Assembly: GCA_009599575.1 (NCBI GenBank)
Contig: VWND01000073.1
Location: forward strand, 744,001-808,000
DNA: 64,000 nt
Reading direction: 5' to 3'
Origin: Blumeriella jaapii
Lineage: Eukaryota; Ascomycota; Leotiomycetes; Helotiales; Drepanopezizaceae
Positions 35,357 through 47,780 of the stretch are shown piece by piece; within the stretch, counting starts at the first letter, position 1; the number at the start of each line of letters is the position of its first letter. The position numbers and the translations under genes are program-made. The notes below the pieces were generated by a model. The model was not told where the DNA came from and searched no databases. It saw only the letters and a list, made by a program, of their open reading frames with translations.

Positions 35357-36719
35357 TGTGTGGGAGGGGATGTGTTCATGGAAGGGCGTTGTGGGTGAGT
35401 GGATGATGTGGAGGTCGAGGGTGAAGTCGTATCTGGAGAGAGATCGAGCCAACGCCGCACTGTACAGTACTGAGTACTGTGCAGTACAGCACAGTACGAG
35501 AAAGTTGTCGGCTTTTGCTCTGATCGGTCAGTCTGTCGGACGGCCAGTCGCCATCCCGTCGTACCCCGCTGCTGGCGCCGGGTTATCTTCGGGGGGGGAG
35601 CCTCACACTCGACTCGTGGCGGTAAGTCACGAGAACGTGGCTTAGAGCCGCTGTCGCATGGGTGCTTGTATGTGTATTGTATGTACAGTACAGTACAGTA
35701 CAGTACAATAGGTGTACATGACATATGCATGTACTGTCTGTAGAGTAGGTAGGACAGGGACAACTAGAACGGCAGTTGAGATACCGGTTTAAGCTCTATC
35801 AGCACATTCGTTATGAAGCATCAAGTGACTCTCCTTGATACCTTGAACCTTTCTTAAGTGTTATTGTACAATAATTATGGAGCTACAGTAAGTATCAAGT
35901 TATATTAAGTATCAAGATACAGTAAGCATCGATTTGCAGTAAGTATTAAGTTATGGTAAGCATCAACTTACAGTAAACATCGATTTACAGCAAGTATTTA
36001 GTTACAGTAAATATCGATTGACAGTAAATATCAAATAACAGTAAGTATCGAATTACAGTAAGTATCAACTTGAAGTAAAAATCAACTTGAAGTAAACATC
36101 AACTTACAGCAAGCATCAACTTACAGTACTGTACCTTCCACACCCATCGATGCAATGATTGATTGACTCGCAGATAGCCGCCGGAGATGGCCAGCCGCCA
36201 GCCTCTAAGCGCCAGCTGCCGACCCGCCGCCCTCGCGCTTAGCCCGCCCAATCCCGTGCAGTCCCGTGACTAAGTCCTCCCTCTATGCCCCGCCGCTCAA
36301 GAGTCGGTGTCGAATCTGTCGAGACTACAGGAACATCCACATTATTGATATCCCCAACATCCCCAACATCCCCAACATCCACAACATCCACAACTCCCAC
36401 TTCAACCTCCACCTCCACCTCTATCTCCACCTCCACCTCCACATCAGCACCTTCACCGCTCATCGGCAAGACGAGCCCTTCCGGCTGGGCTCTCGTCAAC
36501 ACGGCTTCCCTCTCGTCCAAGGATACGCTCGCTATCCTGAATCAGCTGTGCACGCCGGCGTCCATCCTCTTCGACCCCCGCTACACCTCAAGGCGGCCGC
36601 CCTCGCCTTCACTCGTCGCGCGAACATTCCCTCCGTCGCCCACCGTCCCCAGACTTCCGGTGGCACTGCCGAGTACGATCAGCATACAGAACCTGAGCAC
36701 GGAAGACGCCCCCGCAGAA
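35357..36719. other. intergenic between divergent septin-like and CDK genes
   Basis: Holds TACAGTAC-type palindromes (35459-35500 and 35687-35708), a tandem minisatellite (35870-36130), and then an open Ser/Thr-rich frame continuous with the CDK start (see that entry). Confidence 0.6.
35870..36130 (+). repeat. minisatellite of about 16 bases, ACAGTAAGTATCAACTT-like
   Basis: Around sixteen imperfect units with the core CAGTAAGTATC(A/G)A, each about 15-17 bases. Unit variation is mainly single-base. Confidence 0.85.
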
Positions 36720-37839
36720 ATGGACAAGAGACATCCGAGTTCGTTCCAGCAGCTCGAGAAGCTGGGAGAGGGCACCTACGCCACGGTGAGTGTTGCGTGG
36801 GGCAGATGTACACGCTCTTCTGCGTGGCGCTCCCGGCCAGACGATGCGACCTGGATCGGTCTCGAGGCGCCATCCTCTCTGCCCGAACACTGCTGACGAT
36901 GCGTAGGTGTTCAAGGGCCGCAACAGACAGACGGGCGAGTTGGTCGCGCTGAAGGAAATCCACCTGGACTCGGAAGAAGGCACGCCCTCCACGGCCATCC
37001 GCGAGATTTCGTTGATGAAGGAGCTGAAACATGTCAACATCGTCAGCCTGCACGATGTCATTCACACCGAAAATAAGCTGATGCTCGTCTTCGAGTACAT
37101 GGACAAAGATCTGAAGAAGTACATGGACACGGAGGGCGACCGAGGTGCATTACCCCCCGTGACGATCAAGTCCTTCATGCACCAACTCCTCCTGGGCATC
37201 GATTTCTGCCACACGAACCGAGTCCTGCACCGCGACCTGAAGCCCCAAAATCTGCTCATCAACGTCAAAGGCCAACTCAAGCTCGCGGATTTCGGTCTTG
37301 CGCGCGCCTTTGGCATACCCGTCAACACCTTCTCCAACGAAGTCGTCACCCTCTGGTACCGCGCCCCGGATGTCCTCCTCGGGAGCCGCACGTACAACAC
37401 CAGCATCGACATCTGGTCCGCCGGCTGCATCATGGCCGAGATGTACACCGGGCGGCCCCTCTTCCCCGGCACGACGAACGAAGACCAGCTCGTCCGGATC
37501 TTCCGCATCATGGGCACGCCTTCGGAGCGCTCCTGGCCTGGGATCTCCCAATACTCGGAGTACAAGCAAAACTTCCAAATGTACGCCACCCAAGACCTGC
37601 GCGTGATTCTCCCGCAGATCGACCCTGTCGGCCTCGATCTCTTGCAGCGCATGCTGCAGCTGCGACCAGAGTTGAGGATCAGCGCTCATGACGCCCTCCA
37701 ACACCCTTGGTTCAACGACCTGGCAGGACAGATGCGACCGCCGCCACCGCATCCCAGCCAGCACCCGAGCCAGATTTCCATGCAGCAGAGGGGTTACGTG
37801 CAGCAGGGCGTGGTGTCTCAGGGCGGGTATGAATATTGA
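36720..37839 (+). CDS. PHO85: cyclin-dependent kinase Pho85/PhoA
   Basis: A 332-residue serine/threonine kinase from exons 36720-36785 and 36907-37839 (121-base intron, GTGAGT donor, GTAG acceptor). The start [20 protein letters not shown] is that of fungal PhoA/Pho85. Visible motifs: Gly loop [11 protein letters not shown], catalytic Lys38 in ALKE, PSTAIRE cyclin-binding helix, HRDLKPQN catalytic loop, DFG, T-loop ending [13 protein letters not shown], and a His/Pro/Gln tail. With Pcl-type cyclins it controls phosphate response, cell cycle and morphogenesis. The frame is open for a further 145 codons upstream (ATG 36285), Ser/Thr-rich and low in complexity; family comparison favours the internal ATG. 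The frame is intact. Confidence 0.95.
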
Positions 37840-40395
37840 TTCCAGCGAGCCTTTGCAGGATGCGTGCGTAGGTTTCCGGGATGCGCGTGTGGGGTTCTTG
37901 CGTGCGTGCGTGTTAATCAATGCTGGAGAAAGGATGCATGGCAATGGCGTTCTCGGGCGTCACTGGGAGGGAGAGCGCGTTTGTTCCATGTTGATGATGA
38001 TCATGCTACTGTTGGTAGATTGCGGCTCTTCAACGAGACGAATAGCGATGATCTCACGTCTCTCATCCGCTGCGTATGCTTGTTGTATGCACTTCCTGCT
38101 ATTTCTCCACCTGCTAACAAGCCCAAGCTTCATCTTCATCTTCACCTCTCGGAGCTCAGAGCTTGGAACTAGCTACCCTCCCTACCCTACCTCATTATCT
38201 CCTTCCTTTTCTTACCCTCCAATATTTCCAGTGCTGCGCGATAGGTTTGTTTTTTCCCTTCTTATTGAACCAAACTGACTAACCTCTTGGATTTCCCGTT
38301 CTTTTTCGTCTCTTTCCTGGCCTGCGGTGGATGATGGGATGGGATAGGATGGGATGGGGGGCTTGATAGATAGTAGTTTAGCTTGCTATTCTTTTCGGCA
38401 AGTTGAGTATGTGATTCTGGTTCTTTTTGTATATTTTCTAGGGGAAGTGTAAGGGGATAGGTAGGTAGTAGGCGGGTGGGAGAGAGGGAGAGAGAAAGGG
38501 ACAAGTCCCTTGTCACCAGGTACCATAGGAGGTAATGGTAAGACAAGGTAAGATAGGCTGCAGAAGGAACGGCAAGCTTTCACTTGCTATGCCTTTCGCA
38601 TTCTGCTCTTCGGTGACTCTCGCGCTTGTCACAGCACAGCACAGTATGGCATCACACAGCAGAGCATCAAATCACAACAACGCTCGCATTTCACGCACAG
38701 CACGTCACCCACCATCCTCAACTACTCCCCACCTCTCTCTTCCGAGTCTGGAATCCGACGACACGGATCTGCAGACTTGACCGCAGCGCGGGCCTAAAGC
38801 TTCTTTCGTGGGGAACCAAGAGGGCACGGCACTACTGTGCGTGTGTGTATATGGGCTGAAGAAGAATGGGAGGAGGTCAAGCCTCGGCATCCTACTTCTC
38901 GCGCTCGGCATGAGCAGCACAGCACAGCACAGCATCGCATCGCAGCTTACGGTACTAGCTTCCATGCCCATCCACCCGTGCCCTTGGCTATTGTCACCTT
39001 TTGAGATGGAGGTTGGCTTGCTTCCCGTCAGCTTTTTTTTCTTTTGATCTGATCACACGTGCTGAGAGGGGCGGTGGGGGGCGGGGTTTGACGATGTTGA
39101 TATCGAGGTTTTTGGTGTGCTTACAGATACGAAGGCCTGCGGGCCTTGTACTGTAGGTTCGCTTTTCCCTTTTCCCTTTTCCCTTTTCCATCGTGCGAGC
39201 TTTGGGTCGGATTGTTGCACGATCTTTTGGATAGGCTTTTTGAGATCGACACTGGTTGGCAATTGTTCGTGGATGCGAAAACTCACAATGTCACGCAATT
39301 GCCTTGCTGTTTGCTGATCAAGCTTCGGGTGGGTTTGTCAAAGAGCCTGTTGTGTGTAATTTTGGTGTAAACTCATTGCGGTATCTGGCAGTTGGTGTTG
39401 AATATAAAAGCTTGCGATGTTTCTTGCTTGACGTTGTGTTTTTCTTGTCCTACCTTAGGTACAGGTAGGTATGTACTGTACTGTACGAGGTCCGGATTGG
39501 ATTATCACGACAACCAATGGAAAGTACGACTTTGATATTACAGTATAAGATCAGGATATCTGGCAATTAAACGTAGAAGCGAAACCTCGCACGATATCCA
39601 ACTCTACGCTATCTCCTGGCTTTGATGATTTGCATGCTGGACCGGCACATCACAGTATCTAGGTAGGCAAGACTTTCGACACAGAAGTGCGTGCGTGATA
39701 ATCGATTACCATACGGGAAGAAACGCTTACGGCCTTCACCACAGCTCACGACGTCCCTTTCGCTCGCTTCACGGCATGTACAACACCCTCGGGGCTGGAT
39801 TATCCATCCCGCATCTTACCTTAGGTACATACCTATACCTAAACAAACCACTGCATACCTACCTAGGTATTCAAACCATCGATTCAAACCACCATCATCT
39901 TCGCACACAGGCAGGCGCAGATGCGAAAAAGCACGCGACATCAGACCTCGAGGCCATCCATCATCTTCTCTGGATCCAGGTGCCCGGGCTCCGGGCGGGA
40001 TCACCACGCGCCTAGCTACGGTGTTGATAGACATGCAGACGGTTTCCGCTCTTGATGTGAGGCTGTTGTGAAGAGGAGGGATTTGCTCCGTGCAGAGTGG
40101 GTGTGCTTTTGACTCGTACTGTAGGTTGGAGGTTAGAGAGGCAAAGGGGGGGGGGAACAGCCTCGTCTCCTGAGTGAAAAGGTGGAGGTGTGACGGGCAG
40201 CAGAAACGCACCACGAGCTTTACTGTAGGTTTGTATGTATGTATGTAGTATGTAGTATGTACTTGTGCCGGCTGTGGAGGAGCGGAGTGGGAGGGAGGGG
40301 AGGGGAGGGGAGGGGAGGGGAGGGGAGGAGAGGGGAGGAGAGGAAGATGTGGTGCTATTTCGGAATAGCTAGCTAGCCAGCCCAAAGGTGTGAAG
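37840..40395. other. gene-free, entry into the repeat-rich part
   Basis: 3' flank of the CDK gene, then GGGATGGGATAGGATG-like purine repeats (38.33-38.36 kb), a CACAGCACAGCACAG cluster (38.63 kb), TTTTCCC repeats (39.16-39.19 kb) and TACCTAGGTA/TACTGTACTGTAC strings. No gene supported. Confidence 0.5.
40288..40346 (+). repeat. (GGGGA)n microsatellite
   Basis: GGGGA units, the last ones mixed with GGAGA. Confidence 0.9.
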
Positions 40396-41044
40396 TGCGA
40401 CGTGCAACAGAAACCCCCCGCAGACCATTCGGACCCAAGTTGTGGACAGCCAAGTGGCAGGCGAGAAGAATGCGCTCGTTCGGAAAGCCAAGCAAGCGCG
40501 GGGCTCGAAACCGAGGACGGCGTACTGTACTCACTCACTCGTGCGCGTATCTGAATCGGGCGACGGGACCCAAAGGAGGCCGGATTGCGAAACGCAACGC
40601 AACGCAACGCAACGTGAAACCCATCGCGAGCGAGGCCGTCGCGATCAGGGGTCGCGAGAACGCGGGAAGTGCACGATCGAGCGAGCGTGGCGCGCGCTGC
40701 TGGCCCCGGAAGAGAAAGGTTGAGGTGCGAGAGTGCAACGATACGATTGCACCGGAAACATGCTATGTATAGTGTAGTACTGTAGATCAGACTGCGGCAC
40801 GCTTGCGGAGGTTGTGGCGACGCCGGATACTACTATGTACTACTGACTGGAGGGGGAAGGGAGGGAGGGAGGGGCTTTTCGCCGGCGTGCTTTTTGCGTG
40901 GCGTCGACGACGGACGGCGCGGGAAAAGAAAGGTTGAACTGCGATGTGCAACAGATAATAAGAAGAACCCCGTTCGGAAGGATGTGCAAGAGAACTATTG
41001 ACTTCGCGCTCGCCAGTTCTAATCTGAGATTGCCAAGTGAATGT

Positions 41045-41072
41045 GGTAGCAGTGGTAGTGGTAGTAGTAGTG

Positions 41073-41106
<34 letters not shown>

Positions 41107-41340
41107 TAGTAGTAGTAGTGGTAGTAGTAGTAGTAGTAGTAGTATTGATTTACGTCTAGCGGAGTGCAGCCATCCTAGGACTCCCAGGGGGTACGGAGAC
41201 GTTCTATTGTAAGCTAAGGAATTAAATACAAGATATTATATTATACGATGCCGAAAGCAACCCAGAAAGTTACAGCCACTGCTGCTGTCGGCCACGGCCT
41301 TCGCGATGGTCCGTCAGGCCAAGTGAAAGGTAGTAGTAGT
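41045..41340 (+). repeat. dispersed repeat with triplet tail, copy 3, inside array A
   Basis: A 100-base (GTA)n/(AGT)n run (41045-41144) is followed by TACGTCTAGCGGAGTGCAGC, CCCAGGGGGTACGGAGACGT, GCTAAGGAATTAAATACAA and TTCGCGATGGTCCGTCAG, as at 21.6 kb. Confidence 0.8.
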
Positions 41341-42429
41341 ATTGGCCAAGTAAAAGGTAGAACTGCGACGTGCAACACAAACCCACCAGACACCCTGCTG
41401 AGCAAACCCGCTTCGAGCTTCTGGGATTCGGACAGAGACCACGCAGTACCCAGGCTAGAAGCAAGGGGCTGCTAGCGGGCATGAATTGGGGAACGAACGG
41501 CTTACAGTAGCCAAAGGTTGGACGGCGACGTGCACTCTATTCTACTGTACAGTATCTCACCCTTTTCCGAAAGGCGTTGCGACGGATCTGTCTATTTTTC
41601 GCTCGCTAGCTAGCGAGCGAGCGCCTATCTGAAATAGCTAAGGGAGAGAAAGGTAGAACTGCGACGTGCAATACAAAGCCGTTTGATACCATGCTAGGGA
41701 AAACCTGTTTCGAGCGTGTGGGATTGGGACGTACTGTATATATACTGTAGATTGAATAACCGACTACCTAAGAAAAAGCAAAAGGCTGCTGCGCGCCGGC
41801 AGGATTTAGAACGGCTTAGCCAAAGGTTGAACTGCGACGTGCAACACAAACCCATCCGATACCATGCTGCGTGTGGTTGATTCGAGCTTATGGAGGTATG
41901 TACATACATTCGACCCCGTCGCGGTTGGGAAACAAGGGAGGGTTCCTTAGCCGGCGCGATCTGGGGACGGCGAAGCAAAAGGTTGACCTGCGACGTGCAA
42001 TTTAACCCTTTTCCGAAAGGCGTTGCCACAGATCGAGATCCATTTTACTTACGCTCCCTAGGTACGCTAGCCAGCTCCCATCCGAAAGCGCCAAGGGAAA
42101 GGTAGAACTGCGACGTGCAATACAAAGCCATCAGAAACCATGCTGCTACGTATGATTAATGCGAGTTTGTGGAGGAGGTATATTCAACGGAGTAGCTGTC
42201 TGGAAACAGGCGGATCTTAGCCGGCGCGATCTGCGGACGAAGAAGCAAAAGGTTGAACTGCGACGTGCAACACAATGCTTATTGCAAGTCATCTCTGCAA
42301 TAGCCAGGTATGGGGCTGGCTTACACATATATACCGAAGCACAGGCATGTACTGTATATTAGTTAGCTGTCCCCCGCCGTCGGCTTCACGCGTGCCCGTT
42401 TCCAATCCGAGATTGGCTGGGAAAAGGCA

Positions 42430-42515
42430 GAACTGCGAAGGGCAACTCGATTTCAGGGAAACACAATCTCAGGGCAATACGATCTCAGAGCAACACGATC
42501 TCAGGGCAAACCACA
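42430..42515 (+). repeat. 18-base tandem repeat, ACACGATCTCAGGGCA-like
   Basis: About four units with the core ATCTCAGGGCAA, directly following a motif copy. Confidence 0.8.
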
Positions 42516-43473
42516 CTCGATCAAGCACCTGCTACAGCACTGTAGGCTGGAAACGAGGCACGCCCTCGAGCCGGCCTTATTTTGGTTGACCGAGCAAAAC
42601 GTTGAACTGTGGCGTGCAACACAAACGTACCAACACCAACCCCCCCCCCCCGTGCCGTCCGTCGTGTGGAGGAGCCAAGCCGCGGGCTCGCCTTCTCATG
42701 CCATCCCTTTCCCCCTCCCGAGCCCCGAGTGGAGTCCACTATTGCTTAACCCACGTCGCTCTCCCGAGTCACGGAACCCCGGCTGCCAACTCCCGCCACC
42801 CGTGTTGGGCCGGTTGTGTTTGAGCACGACTCGGGCCAGTCGATCAGCGGTATCAGCGGTGGCTCAGGCGCGCGGGGGGGGGGGGGGGGGGAGAGGACGG
42901 GGGCGTCGAGCAAAGCTTAGCCTGGGCGACACGAATCTGGGCTGGGCCCTGGATCTTCGTGCTCTGTATGTATACATATAGTATAGTACAGTACAGTACA
43001 GTACGTCGGTCTCGTTCATCACGGAGCGACTCCTACTAGGAGAGCAAGGCAACGAGCGATCTTCGTGTGGAATGCCAGCCCGAGGAACGCGCAGGAGAGG
43101 AGCCAGAGCGCCATGTGTCTGTCGTTCGCGTCCCTCGCCTCTCTGGGTGGAACGATGTCAAAACCAAACCTTGATGTGATAACTGGGCGCGTTTATGACT
43201 CTCGCCTTCGCGCGCCGAGTGAGTTAAGGAATTTCCTCCCTTGCTTCGTTCGTTGGGCCGAGGAGCGAGTCTCTCCCCCGACCACGCCGAAACCCAACGT
43301 GCGCGTGTCGTGTCGTGTCGTCTCGTCTCGTCTCGCGGCGGGGGAAGAGGCGATGCTCGGCTCCAGGATCGCTTGTGGCGGGCGCGATGTTGATATTCGG
43401 AACCTCCTTTCCCCGCGCCCCTGTCTTCCCAGCATCGACAAGAGGGACCGGAGCTGGGAGAGGAAAGGAGCTT

Positions 43474-44382
43474 TGTTGCACGTCGCGATATATACCTCGA
43501 GTCGTGTTTGGTAGAAATGCTGCGGCGGCGGCGGCGGCGGCGACAGTCCTGACCGCAGCAGATTAGACTTCCCCGGTGCGTCGAGTACTGTTCGCAGGTA
43601 CAGTACGCACGGAAGGGTCGTGGCCACGACGCTATGGCGAATCGTGGAATGGGAGGCTGGATGCTGGATCATGGATCATGCGGAAAGGGAGAACCGCATC
43701 GAAACCGTTCATCGTCAACACAACAACCGAACAAGCCCGTCGGGGTAAACCATCGTCGCTCTGATGTAGAGACCGTACCGTACCGTGCTGCACTCCGAGG
43801 ACAACCACAGGTCCCTATCTATAGGTACATGCGAAAGGCGTCGGGCGTGCGCCGATGGGTCGGACCTCGAGACTCTTGTTGCACGTCGCAGGATCTAATC
43901 GAATCAGATCCGAGATGGTGATCTGATCGACTGGCGCCGGAGGGGATGTACTGTATATACCTATACATACCTAGGTACAGTAGTAAGGAAGTAAGTAAAT
44001 AAATATCCGTCCGTCCACGAGCATATTTATCCAAGGACCAATAAACCACACATCCAACTCCTACCTATCTACATACCTATCTACCTACATACCGTAAGTA
44101 CAGCACAGCACAGCACAGCACAGCATAACACAGTTCAGCAAACGCACGCACGCACGCCCGACAAAAGCCTAACCCAACCTCGTATTCATCCCCCTTCTCC
44201 TTCTTCTTCTTTCTTTCTCCCTTAACCTTCTCCCCCCCCATCCGACTTACGTACGCATCGCATCGCCCGACCCACGATGAAATAAGTGCAAAAAGACAAA
44301 AAGACATTCGATACGAGTCGCCTCGGCGTGTACAACAACAACAACAGCCGCAGCGTCGGCCGTGGTTTTGTTGCACGTCGCA
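43474..44382 (-). repeat. three reverse-orientation copies of the motif
   Basis: GTTGCACGTCGC at about 43476, 43879 and 44370, i.e. array A's motif on the other strand, here 400-490 bases apart. Confidence 0.88.
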
Positions 44383-44831
44383 GAATGCCATCGAGTCAGC
44401 CCGGCGCGCGCCGGCTGAGGCGCGCGTCCCGCTGACTCGAGATCGATGCACGTTGCTGCTCTGAGCCGGCGGAGCCTGGGTCCGGGTGGCTGGGCTGGGC
44501 TGGAGTGTACATATGCGTATGCGTATGTATGTATGTGTATGTGTATGTGTGTATGTGTATGTAGTATAGTATAGTGTGTGTAGGAAATAAAGCACATGTG
44601 GGTGGGTGGGTGTCTCTGCAATGTCATGCTCCAGCCTCGGCGCGCCTAGATCGTGTCATGCGTTTGGGGCGCTTTTCTTTTTTTGGCACGCCGGGTGGGC
44701 GTGCGCTGGCTGGCTGGCTGGCTATTTATGTGTTGTGTGTTTGTGCGGTGTTGTGTTGTGTTGTATTGTATTGTAAGGTATTTTGCTTGATCTTGCTCGT
44801 GCCGGGATCGGGTGGTGAAGGTGTTGTTGGT

Positions 44832-45069
44832 GAGGAGAGGAGAGAGGAGAGGAGAGAGGGGAGAGGAGAGAAGAGAAGAAAGAAAAGAGAAGAGAAGAAA
44901 ATAGAAGAAAAAAGACAGGAAAGGAAAAGAAAAAAAGACAGGAAGAGAGAAGAAAAAAAGACAGGGAGAGAGAAGGAAAAAACAAGAGAAGTGGAGAGAA
45001 GAAAAGAAAAAAATATAAGAAAAGAGGAGAAAAGAGAAAATAAGAAAAGAGAATAAATAAAAAAAAGAC
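44832..45069 (+). repeat. homopurine tract
   Basis: About 240 bases almost entirely A and G, with only scattered pyrimidines, grading from GAGGA-type to AAAAGA-type units. Such tracts can form triplex (H-) DNA. Confidence 0.9.
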
Positions 45070-45660
45070 AACACAAGCCAAAACAGCGAAACCAAAACCA
45101 ACGGAAGCGTACCTACACAATAGAAGGATCAAGAACGGCAAGGGTCGCGATCTCAGCATCGACGATATCCCGAAAAGGCACTGCACAGCACAGCACAATA
45201 CCGTACAATGCTGTACAGTACAGTACCGTATGTACTTGCCAAGATCGTTGCGTAAACCGCGGAAAAGGCTGTGTGTGACACTTTGTATGTTATATAGTAG
45301 GTACATAGGTACATACCTACAGTACATCTCTCCCGTTTGACGAGTTGACTTTGCTGATTCCCTCCCTGCTTGCGTTGCCTTCGGAAAGCCTATAATACAG
45401 TACAGTACAGTATAAGGATCCGACGAACCTGGCGCGGGGAGGGGTTATTGTATTTATATATAACATGGTAGGTATAAATTGTATTGTACTGTACTGTGCT
45501 GGTGCGAGATCTTGTTATTGTTTATTGTTGATGTTGATGTTGAAATTGTTGGTGTTGTTGATATTGATATGCCGTCCGAGTGATACTTCACGGCAAGGGG
45601 CGATTTACAGTACCAGGACATTTTTTCATCCATCCATTCATCCATCCATCCATTCATTTA

Positions 45661-45966
45661 CTCATTCACTCACTTACTCACTCACTTACTCACTTACTCA
45701 CTCACTCACTCACACACTCACTCACTCACTCACACACTCACTCACTCACTCACTCACTCACTCACTCACTCACTCACTCACTCACTCACTCACTCACTCA
45801 CTCACTCACTCACTCACTCACTCACTCACTCACTCACTCACTCACTCACTTACTCACACTCACTCACTCACTCACTCATCCACTTACTCACCCCTTCACT
45901 CACTCACTCACTCACTCACTCACTCATCCACTTACTCACTCACTCACTCACTCTCTCACTCTCTCC
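45661..45966 (+). repeat. (ACTC)n microsatellite, about 300 bases
   Basis: Some 70 tandem CACT units with few substitutions; it gives rise to His-Ser-Leu-Thr open frames that are not genes. Confidence 0.97.
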
Positions 45967-46296
45967 CACCTCGCCATCCATCCATCCACACACACATACA
46001 TACACACAAACCTCAAACCTACACAAGCCACAAGCGAGCGAGCACACAGTAGGTACATACAGTACAGTAGGTGCGTGCGTGCCGCAAACCGCCACGCATG
46101 AACCGGACCTCGCCTCGCCTCGCCCCGCCCCGCCTGACTCGCGCGCGAGGCTTGATTAGCACGGTGGCGACCGACGGCCCTGACTCGAGGGTGTGGCGGA
46201 GGAGCGTGTGTGGAGAAGCGGTGGAGAAGCGGTGGAGAAGCAAGCGTGGCGTTTGGTGAGGATTCGCGAGGTGCGGTGCGGGCCTCGCTTGGGTTT

Positions 46297-46345
46297 AGCG
46301 GTTTAGCGGTTTGGCGGTTTGGCGGTTTGGCGGTTTGGCATGAGG
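46297..46345 (+). repeat. 8-base tandem repeat GGTTTGGC
   Basis: Six units; the first two have AGC in place of GGC. Confidence 0.9.
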
Positions 46346-46484
46346 GAGGGCAGCTCGGTGGGGTTGCGGCGAGGGAGGGAGGGAGGAGGGAGGGAGAGAG
46401 GGAGGAGGGAGGGAGGAAGGGGAGGGAGGGAGGAGGAAGGGGAGGAGATGGTTTTTAGGGAGGATGGGACGGGACGGGACGGGA

Positions 46485-46895
46485 CGGTAAGAGGATGGTG
46501 CTGGTGTAAGAGGACGGTACTGTGAGAGGATGGTACTGTATGTAAGAGGGCGGTACTGTAAGTTAGAGGGCGGTACTGTAGGGGGACGGTACTGTACTGT
46601 AGGTAAGACGACACTGTAGATAGGACGATATTTTGAGTAGAATGATATTAGGAGTAGGACGGTTCTGTAAGTAGGACGGTACTGTAATGAAAACGATACT
46701 GTAAGTAATACGGTATTATAAGTAAGACGATACTGTAAGTACAACCAGATGATACTGTAATTAAAAAGATACTGTAAGTAAGACGATACTGTAAGTAAAA
46801 CGATACTATAAATAGAACGATACTGTAAATACAATCAGACGATACCGTAACCAAAACAACACCATAACCAAAACAACACTGCAAATAAAACAACA
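46485..46895 (+). repeat. minisatellite with TACTGTAAGTAAGACGA unit
   Basis: About 22 imperfect units of 15-20 bases. The left units are GC-richer (AGAGGGCGGTACTGTA), the right ones A-richer (AAAACGATACTGTAAGT). Confidence 0.88.
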
Positions 46896-46947
46896 CTACC
46901 ATGATAATGATATTATTTAACGTAAAACAACCCTACAAGCCAGCCAG

Positions 46948-46999
46948 CTCTCAAAACCATCTCTCAAAACCATCTCTCAAAACCATCTCTCAAAACCAG
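46948..46999 (+). repeat. 13-base tandem repeat CTCTCAAAACCAT
   Basis: Four nearly perfect units. Confidence 0.92.
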
Positions 47000-47734
47000 C
47001 ATCCTTATCCAAATCCACAACCAAATCCCAAACCCCAACCCAGCTCTTCCCCTCGCAATCCCCCCCTTCCCGCGAAAGGCAAGTCCACCCGTTCGTTCGT
47101 TCGTCAGCGACGCATACAGCAAACGAACGAACGAACGCCATGTCACGAAATGAAAAAGGCAGGACCGTCAACGCTGCTTTCCCCTCCCTCCCGCTCGGGC
47201 GCGGACTCGAGAGAGAGGAAGAGGGAGAGGGAGAGGGCAGTTTGTTTGTTGCATTTCGCACACCCACTCGTTCGCACGGGACGTGCGTGCGTGGTGGATA
47301 AGTGGATAAGTGGATAAGTGGATGGATAAATAAATAAATACACACATAAATCCATAATTACATACATACATAAATAGATAAATAGATATATCTGCTTCGT
47401 GAGGACTGGGCTGGGCTGGGCCTGGTCGAGCGGTGGCTCCGGCATGGGTGGATATGGCTGCTTCGTGAGGGCTGGGCTGGGCCAGGATGGACGGATGGGT
47501 GGATGGATGGACGGATGGATGGATGGGTGGATGGGTGGATGGGTGGACGGATGGGTCGTCTACGGTGTACACAGACGGTCGATGGCTGCTGTGGCTTTTT
47601 TTGTTGCATGTCGCGGCTGCAAAGCTTAGTTTGTGATGTGGGCTGGGTGGGTGAGTTGAGTGGGTTGGGTGGGTTGCGTTGGGGAGGGAGGAGGGAGGAG
47701 GGAGTAGAGTGCTGGGTCGGTTTGAGATGGGACA

Positions 47735-47749
47735 GGGAAGGTAGGTAGG

Positions 47750-47780
<31 letters not shown>

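Larger units (their letters stand above)
40396..42620 (+). repeat. array A of the TGCGACGTGCAAC motif, forward orientation
   Basis: Eleven copies of AGGTTGAACTGCGACGTGCA-like sequence start near 40396, 40940, 41364, 41524, 41660, 41833, 41989, 42109, 42259, 42434 and 42609. From 41364 on the spacing is 120-175 bases. All copies point the same way and most are preceded by AAAGG and followed by ACACAAACCC or ATACAAAGCC. The sequence between copies is mostly unique apart from CTTTTCCGAAAGGCGTTGC (two copies, about 41570 and 42007) and GCCGGCGCGATCTG (two copies). Confidence 0.92.

Noticed and set aside
40590..40620. Additional motif copy in (ACGCA)n
   Set aside because: ACGCAACGCAACGCAACG is a simple repeat that only resembles half of the motif.
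45465..46052. 195-codon frame rich in His-Ser-Leu-Thr
   Set aside because: Pure translation of the (ACTC)n microsatellite.
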